Shown piece after piece: positions 1 through 6,470 of a DNA stretch of 12,225 bases (position 1 is the stretch's first letter; each line of letters starts with the position of its first letter). The notes beneath the pieces are model-generated. The model was not told the DNA's origin. It was given only the letters and a program-made list of their open reading frames with translations, and searched no databases. The stretch covers positions 1-12,225 of the forward strand of contig JAKSPF010000019.1 in assembly GCA_024405065.1 (NCBI GenBank), in the 5' to 3' direction. A program made the translations under genes and the position numbers. Source of the DNA: Sphaerochaetaceae bacterium (lineage in GTDB: Bacteria; Spirochaetota; Spirochaetia; Sphaerochaetales; Sphaerochaetaceae).

Positions 1-55
1 AAACAAAAAGGGAAGCGTAAAACTTCCCCTTTGTTTTTACCAGAGACGGGACTTG
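1..55. repeat. 55-bp direct repeat, copy 1 (tRNA-Leu tail plus terminator)
   Basis: This stretch is identical base for base to 162-216. Read on the minus strand it holds the last 18 nt of tRNA-Leu (38-55) followed by the tRNA's terminator hairpin (about 1-37). It lacks the rest of the tRNA, so it is a tail fragment and not a second gene. The window edge cuts the repeat, so it may be longer than 55 bp. Tail duplications like this are left by site-specific integration at tRNA genes or by local duplication; the sequence does not decide which. Confidence 0.9.
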
Positions 56-161
56 CCTTCAACCTTCCGGTTGTCCGGTTTCAGGCCGGCTTTGCTTCAG
101 AACGCTCGCTCCTGCTCGTGTTCTTCCTACCGCAAAGCATCAAGTCCCTATGTTTAGTTAA
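56..161. other. Palindrome-rich spacer between the tRNA-tail repeats
   Basis: These 106 bp separate the two 55-bp repeats and contain no convincing gene. They are more GC-rich than their surroundings and full of short inverted repeats. GCTTTGC (89-95) pairs with GCAAAGC (132-138), and inside it AGAAC (99-103) pairs with GTTCT (120-124). CCGG-containing repeats lie at about 66-88. The look is that of a small REP- or MITE-like element, or of an RNA hairpin, but I do not recognise a family. Confidence 0.45.
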
Positions 162-198
162 AAACAAAAAGGGAAGCGTAAAACTTCCCCTTTGTTTT
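160..198 (-). terminator. Terminator of tRNA-Leu
   Basis: Directly after the tRNA 3' end (minus strand) an A/T-flanked hairpin forms: a stem ending in GGGGAAG, a short loop TTTTACG, then CTTCCC running into a T-rich tract. It has the form of a Rho-independent terminator. The same hairpin is repeated at 1-37. Confidence 0.75.

Positions 199-216
<18 letters not shown>
162..216. repeat. 55-bp direct repeat, copy 2 (within intact tRNA-Leu)
   Basis: This copy is identical to 1-55. It covers the terminator (162-198) and the 3' terminal 18 nt of the intact tRNA-Leu gene (199-216). Identity stops inside the T-arm: the minus strand reads GGGTTCAAG here but GAAGGCAAG at copy 1. Confidence 0.9.
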
Positions 217-282
<66 letters not shown>

Positions 283-292
283 ACAGGAAAAT

Positions 293-320
293 ATTATAAT
301 CAAGAATCGGCGTTGGTCAA
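293..320 (-). promoter_or_regulatory. Promoter of tRNA-Leu
   Basis: On the minus strand TTGACC (315-320) is followed after 16 nt by a perfect TATAAT (293-298). Transcription would begin about 4 nt before the tRNA. The -35 box lies inside the last codons of the tlyC gene, so the tRNA can be made independently of that operon. Confidence 0.8.
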
Positions 321-1589
321 GTTTTTGGTAATCAACAGGCGGTCAACACGCCGTCCGTCCATAGCAATGACCTTCACGGTGAGATTCCTATATTCAAAAC
401 TTTCTCCGGTTTCGGGAAAGTGGTTAAGCATTTCAACAGCCCAGCCTCCGGCAGTTTCGCTTTCAGCATCAAACTCATCTTCACTGATTCCTGCAAGTTC
501 AATGAATTCATTTATCGGAATATCACCGTCAACCTCAAATTCTTCATCATTTTTTACAACAACGTCATTTTCTATCGTATCCGTTTCGTCCCAAATGTCA
601 CCAACAATCTGTTCAAGAACGTCTTCAAGGGTAATGATGCCGAGCGTACCGGAATATTCATCCGTAACGATTGCCATATGTTGCTTTTCTTTTCTGAACA
701 CCATCAGCACAGACGGAAGTTTCATGGTTTTGTAAACGTAGCACGGTTTGAGAAGCAACGGAGCAATATCAAATTTTTCCCCCTTGTTCTGAGCGAACAT
801 ACTGAAAAAGCTGTTGAGATGAAGAATTCCTATTATGTTGTCCGTACTGTCCTGATAAACAGGAATTCTTGAATACGGTGTTGCGTCAATCATTTCAAGA
901 ATATCGGACCATTTACTCTCAATATCAATTGCCTGCACATCAATACGAGCCGTCATGACTTCGGATGCTGAAATATCTGCAAAATCTATTGCATTCTGGA
1001 CAATTTCAGAATCATCTTCGTCAATTACTCCTTCGTCTTCTGCCGTTTCAATTATGGACTGAAGTTCTTCAACACTTTCATCAGTATTTTCATCTTCATC
1101 TTCAGTGTCTTTTTCTTTGAAAGGCAGAGTAAGGAGTTTTACAAGCCACACAACAATATTCACAATAGGGGTCAGGATGAACATAAGAACCCTGAGAAAC
1201 AGTGAATATTTCATAGAGAGTGAGGTGGCATTCTTTTTTCCGAGTATCTTCGGAAGCGTCTCACAGAAAATAACTATTATCACCGTATCTACGGCAGTTA
1301 AAATCCATGTGTACGTGTCCGTTTTGAAAAGTAAAAAGGAAATTACGGAAATAATTGATGAAGAAGCAATGTTTACAAGGTTGTTTCCTATAAGAATGGT
1401 TGACAACGCATGATCAAAATGTTCCGTAATATAAAGTGCCCTACGGGCAGATGTGTTGTTTTTTTCTTCCGAAAGGTTTTGAAGTCTCAGTGTATTTACG
1501 CTTGAATATGCCATCTCACTTCCGGAAAAGAACGCCGAAAACAGAAAACAGAGTATCAGGGAACAGAAAAGAATAATAAGTGTTGTCAT
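300..1589 (-). CDS. tlyC: TlyC/CorC-family membrane protein with CBS pair (full length)
   Basis: The 429-residue product has the standard layout of the HlyC/CorC (CNNM) family. An N-terminal DUF21 membrane domain spans about residues 1-160, with several hydrophobic helices starting at TLIILFCSLILCFLFSAFF and the family's SGSEMA turn. An acidic linker (about 160-200) is followed by two CBS motifs: the first contains SRIPVYQDSTDNIIGIL, the second VTDEYSGTLGIITLEDVLEQ. A C-terminal CorC_HlyC domain covers about 340-425. Members are linked to Mg2+/Co2+ transport or tolerance; the 'hemolysin' name is historical. The start overlaps the stop of the upstream paralogue as ATGA, with GGAGGA 10-15 nt before it, so translation is probably coupled. 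The ion transported cannot be told from sequence. Confidence 0.9.
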   Translation of the reverse strand: MTTLIILFCSLILCFLFSAFFSGSEMAYSSVNTLRLQNLSEEKNNTSARRALYITEHFDHALSTILIGNNLVNIASSSIISVISFLLFKTDTYTWILTAVDTVIIVIFCETLPKILGKKNATSLSMKYSLFLRVLMFILTPIVNIVVWLVKLLTLPFKEKDTEDEDENTDESVEELQSIIETAEDEGVIDEDDSEIVQNAIDFADISASEVMTARIDVQAIDIESKWSDILEMIDATPYSRIPVYQDSTDNIIGILHLNSFFSMFAQNKGEKFDIAPLLLKPCYVYKTMKLPSVLMVFRKEKQHMAIVTDEYSGTLGIITLEDVLEQIVGDIWDETDTIENDVVVKNDEEFEVDGDIPINEFIELAGISEDEFDAESETAGGWAVEMLNHFPETGESFEYRNLTVKVIAMDGRRVDRLLITKNLTNADS

Positions 1590-2647
1590 TCCTTTTCGTC
1601 CTCCAGATATACCGAAGCCGTATTGCCTGCTGTACGCATATTCTGTTCTGCGGCAATATCGTCGCTTTCATCCCAAATATCACCGACAAGTTCTTCAAGA
1701 ATATCCTCAATTGTTATAATGCCGAGAGTTCCTTCAAAGTCATCAGTCACCACAACCATATTGACTTTGTGTTTTGACATAAGGGGTAAAAGTTCGTGAA
1801 TTTCAGTGTTTCTGTGTGTGTAGTACACTCTGTCCGTTACCTTTGCGGTTTCAGGAGCATGTCCGCAGTGCATATATTCTTTCATATACTTTCTTGTCTG
1901 AATTACACCGACTATGTTGTCTATTGAATCTTTGTAAACGGGAATTCTTGAGTGGGTTTGTTGTCTGATGAATTCAAGGATTGCATCAGGGGATTCATCA
2001 ACATCAATAGCTTTGATTTCCCGTCTCGGTGTGAGTATCTTTTCCGCAGTGACATCTCCGAACTGCAGTGCGCTTGAAATGAGCTCACTCTGTTGTTCAT
2101 CCAAAGTGCCTTCTTCTGCCATATCCTCAATGATATCCTGAAGTTCATCTTCCGTTACGGAAACCTCAGTGTCGCTTTGTGAGTGCTTTTGAACAAAACT
2201 GCCGAACCCGCTCAGAAACGAGGCAAAAGGTTTTGCAATGAACATCAGAACGGAAAGAAGGGAAGAGCCGCTGAGCATTATTTTGAAACTGTTTTTCTTT
2301 CCGAGACTCTTGGGCAACATTTCACAGGCAAAAAAGACTGCAACGGTTGTGATGACTGTTGCAACAGAAACAAATGACAGTCCCCACATTTTTGTGACCC
2401 ACACCGTTACAATTGATGCTATGGAGAGATAGCAGATATTGTTGAAAATAAGAATTGTTGTTATTGCACGGTCAAATTTTTCAATTATCTTCAAGGCAAC
2501 CTTTGCTCTTGAATCACCATGTTCTGCAGCAACTTTAATTTTATTTTTTGAAACGGAAGCAAGTGCCGTTTCCACGCAAGACAGATATGCAGAAAAGCAA
2601 AAAAGAAAAAACAAAGACAAAAGCGGGGGTTTACTGCCGTCATCCAT
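1586..2647 (-). CDS. TlyC/CorC-like membrane protein lacking the C-terminal domain
   Basis: The 353-residue product is a paralogue of the next gene in the operon. It has a DUF21 membrane domain (about 1-150, with the SCVETALASV turn) and two CBS motifs: HSRIPVYKDSIDNIVGVIQ near residue 240 and VVTDDFEGTLGIITIEDIL near residue 310. It ends about 25 residues after the second CBS motif, so the CorC_HlyC domain of full-length relatives is missing. The end is clean: the stop forms a 4-bp overlap with the next start, so this looks like an established short form and not recent decay. The ATG at 2647 has AAGGAGAG about 9 nt upstream. The two proteins may work as a heteromer, which is inference. Confidence 0.87.
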   Translation of the reverse strand: MDDGSKPPLLSLFFLFCFSAYLSCVETALASVSKNKIKVAAEHGDSRAKVALKIIEKFDRAITTILIFNNICYLSIASIVTVWVTKMWGLSFVSVATVITTVAVFFACEMLPKSLGKKNSFKIMLSGSSLLSVLMFIAKPFASFLSGFGSFVQKHSQSDTEVSVTEDELQDIIEDMAEEGTLDEQQSELISSALQFGDVTAEKILTPRREIKAIDVDESPDAILEFIRQQTHSRIPVYKDSIDNIVGVIQTRKYMKEYMHCGHAPETAKVTDRVYYTHRNTEIHELLPLMSKHKVNMVVVTDDFEGTLGIITIEDILEELVGDIWDESDDIAAEQNMRTAGNTASVYLEDEKE

Positions 2648-2696
2648 TCGGACAAACTCTCCTTGAAAACAATACCTGATGGTAAATTACGGAAAA

Positions 2697-2726
2697 ATCA
2701 TACTGCTTATTGACCAATACTGTCAA
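2697..2726 (-). promoter_or_regulatory. Promoter of the tlyC pair
   Basis: On the minus strand a consensus TTGACA (2721-2726) is followed after 18 nt by TATGAT (2697-2702). That leaves a leader of roughly 40 nt before the ATG at 2647. The -35 box lies within the spacer of the oppositely oriented promoter of the transporter gene. Confidence 0.65.
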
Positions 2727-2738
2727 ATGCAGTACCTT
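2710..2738 (+). promoter_or_regulatory. Candidate promoter of the NhaC-family gene
   Basis: TTGACC (2710-2715), a 17-nt spacer and TACCTT (2733-2738) would start transcription about 15 nt before the lysine riboswitch. The -10 box is weak, so this is a candidate only. Confidence 0.45.
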
Positions 2739-2759
2739 ATGCGCAACCTGAATAAAATC

Positions 2760-2923
2760 GTGATAGAGGTTGCATCCGAAAAGAGTAGGCGTCTCTCAAA
2801 GGCAATAGGGGACGATGAAAGGGGCGGATGCCGAGGGGTTGGGTCTTGCCGAAGACTCAATGCTCGGGCAACAGGATAATATCCTGCTGACTGTCGTCCG
2901 GGATACGGACGGAGAGCTGTCAT
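2760..2923 (+). ncRNA. Lysine riboswitch (L box) aptamer
   Basis: The sequence matches the lysine riboswitch in both conserved core and helix order. P1 is GTGATAG (2760-2766) with CTGTCAT (2917-2923). P2 is GCATCC (2772-2777) with GGATGC (2826-2831). The next stem is CGTCTCT (2790-2796) with GGGGACG (2808-2814). Another is TTGGGTCTT (2839-2847) with AAGACTCAA (2852-2860) around a GCCG loop. Then come CAGGAT/ATCCTG (2872-2886) and GTCCG/CGGAC (2896-2910). Conserved family stretches are present: AGAGG just after P1, AAGAGTAGG, GATGAAAGG, GACTGTC, and GGAGAGCTGTC at the 3' side. In this family lysine binding stabilises P1 and represses the downstream gene. Assignment is by comparison with remembered members such as B. 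subtilis lysC and the Thermotoga aptamer. Confidence 0.93.
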
Positions 2924-2950
2924 ATTTCTTTACTGAGAATAATGGGATGT

Positions 2951-2986
2951 TTTCAGCGGAACTATGGCAACATGGTTTCGTTGAGG
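2951..2986 (+). promoter_or_regulatory. Expression-platform hairpin of the lysine riboswitch
   Basis: Between the aptamer and the start codon a strong hairpin forms: CAGCGGAACTATG (2954-2966) pairs with CATGGTTTCGTTG (2971-2983), including a few G-U pairs, around a GCAA tetraloop. A T5 run follows only 4-7 nt later (2991-2995), so it could be a weak terminator or a spacer helix. Separately, TTTCTTT (2925-2931), right after P1, can pair with the ribosome binding site AAAGGAG (3001-3007). That would suit translational shut-off, though two of the seven pairs are G-U. Confidence 0.5.
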
Positions 2987-3015
2987 TGAGTTTTTGTGAA
3001 AAAGGAGAATGTCCC

Positions 3016-4509
3016 ATGTTTTATCAGACAATCTGGTCTCTTCTGCCGCCGATTATTGCAATTGCGCTGGCACTGATTACAAAAGAGGTCTATTCATCTC
3101 TGTTTATCGGTATAGTAGCCGGCGGACTTTTGTATTCAGGTTTTTCTTTTGTAGGAACACTGACCCATGTGTTTAATGACGGTATTGTTTCTGTCGTTTC
3201 CGACAGTTACAACGTAGGAATTCTGGTGTTTCTTGTTATCCTCGGAGCTCTTGTTTCGGTGATGAACAAAGCAGGCGGTTCCGCTGCGTTCGGAAGGTGG
3301 GCAGCAAAGCACATCAAAACAAGGGTCGGTGCTCAACTGGCTACAACGGCACTTGGAGTTATGATTTTCATTGATGATTACTTCAACTGTCTCACTGTCG
3401 GTTCTGTTATGCGTCCGGTAACCGATAAATGCGGAGTTTCAAGAGCAAAGCTGTCATATCTGATTGATGCAACCGCAGCTCCGGTATGTATTATTGCTCC
3501 TGTGTCTTCATGGGCTGCCGCTGTATCGGGTTTTGCAAAGGACGGAGGGTTTTCTCTGTTTATAAAGGCAATTCCGTACAACTACTATGCAATTCTGACA
3601 ATAGTCATGATGGTATTTCTTGCTCTTATGCATTTTGATTACGGTCCTATGGCAAAGCATGAAAAAGCAACAATCGCAACAGGTGACGTATTCTCAGGTT
3701 TCGGTGAAGCAGAAGAGGAAATTGAGGATGAGGGAAGAACTGACGGAATAGTTCTTGATCTTGTATTCCCCGTTGTAATTCTTATTATCAGCTGTGTTAT
3801 CGGTATGATATACTCCGGAGGTTTCTTTGAAGGTGAAACATTTGTTAATTCATTTTCAAATTCCGATGCTTCTGTCGGTCTTATGCTTGGAAGTGCGGTG
3901 ACGTTTGTCATCACCGTGATTTACTTCCTTGTACGCAAAACTCTGAAATTTGCGGAAATAATGAAGTCTCTTACCGGCGGTTTCAAGGCAATGGTTCCTG
4001 CAATACTGATCCTTATTTTTGCATGGTCTTTGAAAGCAATGACAGATTCTCTCGGAGCAAAAGAGTTTGTTGCGGGCGTGGTTGAGTCCTCTGCCGGAGG
4101 TTTCAGATTTTTCCTTCCTGCCATTATTTTCCTTATCGGTTGCGGGTTGGCATTCTCCACCGGCACGTCATGGGGAACATTCGGTATTCTTATTCCGATA
4201 ACGCTTTCTGTTTTTTCTCTTGACGATCCGCTCGGAGTTGTCTGTGTATCAGCCTGTATGGCAGGTGCGGTCTGCGGAGATCACTGCAGTCCCATTTCCG
4301 ATACTACGATAATGGCTTCTGCCGGTGCCCGCTGTAACCATGTTATTCACGTATCAACGCAGTTGCCTTATGCTTTGACTGTGGCTGCTGTCAGTTGTGT
4401 CTCCTATGTTATTTCAGGATTTGTTCCCAATTGGTTGATAACACTTCCTCTTTCAATAGCGCTGATGATTGTGACGCTTTTGCTGATAAGAAAGAAACTC
4501 TGTCTGTGA
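3016..4509 (+). CDS. nhaC: NhaC-family antiporter, probable lysine transporter (LysW type)
   Basis: The 497-residue protein has many transmembrane segments and the hallmarks of the NhaC superfamily: IDDYFNCLTVGSVMRP near residue 119, TGTSWGTFGILIPI near 382, and GDHCSPISDTTIMAS followed by HVSTQLPYA near 421. NhaC proteins are classed as Na+/H+ antiporters, but members under lysine-riboswitch control have been proposed as lysine transporters (LysW). The riboswitch immediately upstream makes that the best guess here. The ATG at 3016 is chosen because AAAGGAG lies 8 nt before it and the protein then begins directly with the first membrane helix. A longer in-frame start at 2815 would translate through the riboswitch and is rejected. 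The gene appears to be monocistronic, followed by a strong terminator. Confidence 0.9.
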   Translation: MFYQTIWSLLPPIIAIALALITKEVYSSLFIGIVAGGLLYSGFSFVGTLTHVFNDGIVSVVSDSYNVGILVFLVILGALVSVMNKAGGSAAFGRWAAKHIKTRVGAQLATTALGVMIFIDDYFNCLTVGSVMRPVTDKCGVSRAKLSYLIDATAAPVCIIAPVSSWAAAVSGFAKDGGFSLFIKAIPYNYYAILTIVMMVFLALMHFDYGPMAKHEKATIATGDVFSGFGEAEEEIEDEGRTDGIVLDLVFPVVILIISCVIGMIYSGGFFEGETFVNSFSNSDASVGLMLGSAVTFVITVIYFLVRKTLKFAEIMKSLTGGFKAMVPAILILIFAWSLKAMTDSLGAKEFVAGVVESSAGGFRFFLPAIIFLIGCGLAFSTGTSWGTFGILIPITLSVFSLDDPLGVVCVSACMAGAVCGDHCSPISDTTIMASAGARCNHVIHVSTQLPYALTVAAVSCVSYVISGFVPNWLITLPLSIALMIVTLLLIRKKLCL

Positions 4510-4530
4510 TAACAACAGTACGGGAAAGCA

Positions 4531-4579
4531 GGCTGTAGCAAAAGTCAGAAATTCTGACCGGAAGTTACAGCCTTTTTTT
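4531..4579 (+). terminator. Terminator of the NhaC-family gene
   Basis: GGCTGTA (4531-4537) pairs with TACAGCC (4566-4572), followed by seven T residues. Inside it a second stem forms, GTCAGAA with TTCTGAC (about 4544-4558). This is a strong Rho-independent terminator 20 bp after the stop codon. Confidence 0.9.
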
Positions 4580-4588
4580 GTTAACTTA

Positions 4589-4617
4589 TTCCAATTATCG
4601 TGAATTTACTATATAAG
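4589..4617 (+). promoter_or_regulatory. Candidate promoter of the repeat lipoprotein gene
   Basis: TATAAG (4612-4617) is a good -10 box. The best-placed -35 box, TTCCAA (4589-4594) at 17-nt spacing, is weak. Transcription would begin near 4623-4625, exactly where the long 5' stem begins. Confidence 0.5.
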
Positions 4618-4623
4618 TATCAG

Positions 4624-4721
4624 AGAGCAACTTACAAAACTGAGATTTGTGAAGAGCTAATTTGTTTTTTCTCCGTAAAAACAGGTTCGGAGTTTATGAA
4701 AGCAGTTTTGCAAGTTGCTCT
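4624..4721 (+). promoter_or_regulatory. Large stem-loop in the 5' leader of the lipoprotein gene
   Basis: AGAGCAACTTACAAAACTG (4624-4642) and CAGTTTTGCAAGTTGCTCT (4703-4721) are complementary at 18 of 19 positions. They enclose 60 nt that contain a smaller hairpin (CTCCG with CGGAG, about 4671-4692). The outer stem ends 7 nt before the AGGAGG (4729-4734) that serves the ATG at 4740, and it starts where transcription is predicted to start. The whole leader would therefore fold as one closed domain. I do not recognise a riboswitch or other RNA family; it could be a regulatory RNA or a 5' stabilising structure. No target-site duplication flanks it, which argues against a transposon end pair. Confidence 0.6.
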
Positions 4722-4739
4722 AACAAATAGGAGGAAAAA

Positions 4740-6470
4740 ATGGATAGGAAAAGAATTGTACTTCTTTGCCTTACTGTTGTTGCTGTACTTGCATTATTTA
4801 CTGCATGTTCACGCGGACGCAGTGCGGACTGTACTGTCACATTCAACAGCAACGGCGGAACTGCCGTAGCTTCAAGTGTTGTCAAGTACGGAAAAACGGT
4901 TTCAAGACCGAGTGACCCGATGAAGGACGGTTATATTTTCAGAAAATGGTGTACCGATCCTCAGTTAACATCGGAGTATGATTTCAATTCTGTGGTAAAA
5001 AGTAACATTACTCTTTATGCAGACTGGAAGATGATTTCTGTTCAGAAAACTGTTGAGACAACAAAAGCTGTTGAACCGGAAAAGAAACAGGATTCACGTG
5101 AAGGTGAAATCATAACTATTGTTCTGAACAGTCAGAAAGCAACAACTACCGGTACAAGCAGTATTTCGGTAGAGTACGGTAAGACTATGCCGGAGATTAC
5201 TCTTCCGACAAAAGTCGGGTACGTATTTGGGGGATACTGGACTGAAAAAGACGGACACGGAGTCAAGTACTACAATGCAGACGGAACAGTTACAAGAAAT
5301 TATGACGGTTCTGATTCAATGATTTATGCTTTGTGGATTCCGGGAAATGATACGGCTTATACCGTATGTCATTTCAAAGAAGATTCCGACAACAGGTATG
5401 TCCTTGCAGATACTGAAAATCTGAAAGGCACAACAGGTGCGGTTGTTTATGCATCTGCCAAGACTTACACCGGTTTTTCTTATGATTCGGAAATCAAAAC
5501 AACCGTTGCAAACGGAAATATTGCTGCAGACGGATCTTTAGTGCTTAAACTTTTCTATAGAAAAGATGCTCTTGCTGTTTCTTTTGTCAGCAACGGCGGT
5601 ACGGCAGTAGCTTCAAAAACAGCAAAGTACGGTATGCCGGTTGATGCTCCTGAAGTTCCTTCCAAAATCGGTTACACGTTTGCCGGTTGGTATAAGGACA
5701 GTTCTTTAAGTACTTCATGGAATTTTGCAAGAGACACTGTCACGGAGCCGATTACCCTCTATGCAAGATGGACTTCCAACAGAAATACCGTTTACAGTAT
5801 TGCTCATTATCTTGAAGATTCAGAGGGAAATTACGTTTTGCAGGAGTCTGAAAACAAAGTAGGTGCAACCGATACGCTCGTTTCTGCTTCAGCAAAGAAT
5901 TATTGGGGATATACCTATGACAAGAAGGTCTCCGGTACTGTTTCAGAAGGTAATATTTTGCCTGACGGTTCATTGGTTCTCAAACTTTACTATACCAAGA
6001 ATGCCATGAATATCGTATTCAACAGTAACGGAGGTTCTGCTGTTCCTTCAGTAGCTGTCAAATACGGTAAGACTCTTGATGCTCCGGATGAACCCGTGAA
6101 GACCGGATATTCATTTGCAGGATGGTTTAAGGATACAACACTTACAAAAGCGTGGGATTTTGCTGATACTGTTACTTCTCCGGCAACACTGTATGCAAAG
6201 TGGGTTGCCAATACTGATACCTCTTATACTGTGTGTCACTACAAAGAAGATACAGACAACAAATATGTTCTTGCCGATACGGAAAGTCTGTTCGGGACAA
6301 CCGGTTCGTTTGTTTATGCTTCTGCCAAGTCTTATGCCGGTTTCTCATATGATTCCGGAATAAAGACAACAGTTGCAAGCGGAAGTGTTGCTGCGGACGG
6401 TTCTCTTGTACTCAAGTTATTCTACAAGAAAAATTTCCTGAATATTGCATTCAACAGCAACGGAGGTTAA
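4740..6470 (+). CDS. Surface lipoprotein with InlB-type B-repeats, N-terminal part (ends at in-frame stop)
   Basis: The 576-residue product begins with a lipoprotein signal: basic MDRKR, a hydrophobic core, and lipobox LFTAC with Cys23 as the likely lipidated residue. AGGAGG lies 5 nt before the ATG. The rest is modular. InlB-type B-repeats (Listeria/Bacteroides repeat, with core F-N-S-N-G-G, V-K-Y-G, G-Y-x-F-x-G-W, L-Y-A-x-W) start near residues 31, 125 (degenerate), 279 and 420, and a fifth is cut at FNSNGG. MucBP-like modules (for example CHYKED...DGSLVLKLFY) start near residues 205, 350 and 494. Such repeats are typical of surface proteins that bind host or microbial partners; the ligand is unknown. 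The TAA at 6468 falls inside a repeat, and the same frame continues, so this is probably the front half of a 1101-residue protein broken by a point mutation. Confidence 0.85.
   Translation: MDRKRIVLLCLTVVAVLALFTACSRGRSADCTVTFNSNGGTAVASSVVKYGKTVSRPSDPMKDGYIFRKWCTDPQLTSEYDFNSVVKSNITLYADWKMISVQKTVETTKAVEPEKKQDSREGEIITIVLNSQKATTTGTSSISVEYGKTMPEITLPTKVGYVFGGYWTEKDGHGVKYYNADGTVTRNYDGSDSMIYALWIPGNDTAYTVCHFKEDSDNRYVLADTENLKGTTGAVVYASAKTYTGFSYDSEIKTTVANGNIAADGSLVLKLFYRKDALAVSFVSNGGTAVASKTAKYGMPVDAPEVPSKIGYTFAGWYKDSSLSTSWNFARDTVTEPITLYARWTSNRNTVYSIAHYLEDSEGNYVLQESENKVGATDTLVSASAKNYWGYTYDKKVSGTVSEGNILPDGSLVLKLYYTKNAMNIVFNSNGGSAVPSVAVKYGKTLDAPDEPVKTGYSFAGWFKDTTLTKAWDFADTVTSPATLYAKWVANTDTSYTVCHYKEDTDNKYVLADTESLFGTTGSFVYASAKSYAGFSYDSGIKTTVASGSVAADGSLVLKLFYKKNFLNIAFNSNGG

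Noticed and set aside
2815..3015. N-terminal extension of the NhaC-family protein from an ATG at 2815
   Set aside because: This stretch is the lysine riboswitch and its expression platform. The ATG at 3016 has a good ribosome binding site and starts at the first membrane helix.
4624..4721. Terminal inverted repeats of a small transposon
   Set aside because: No target-site duplication flanks the arms, and their position between promoter and ribosome binding site fits a leader RNA better.
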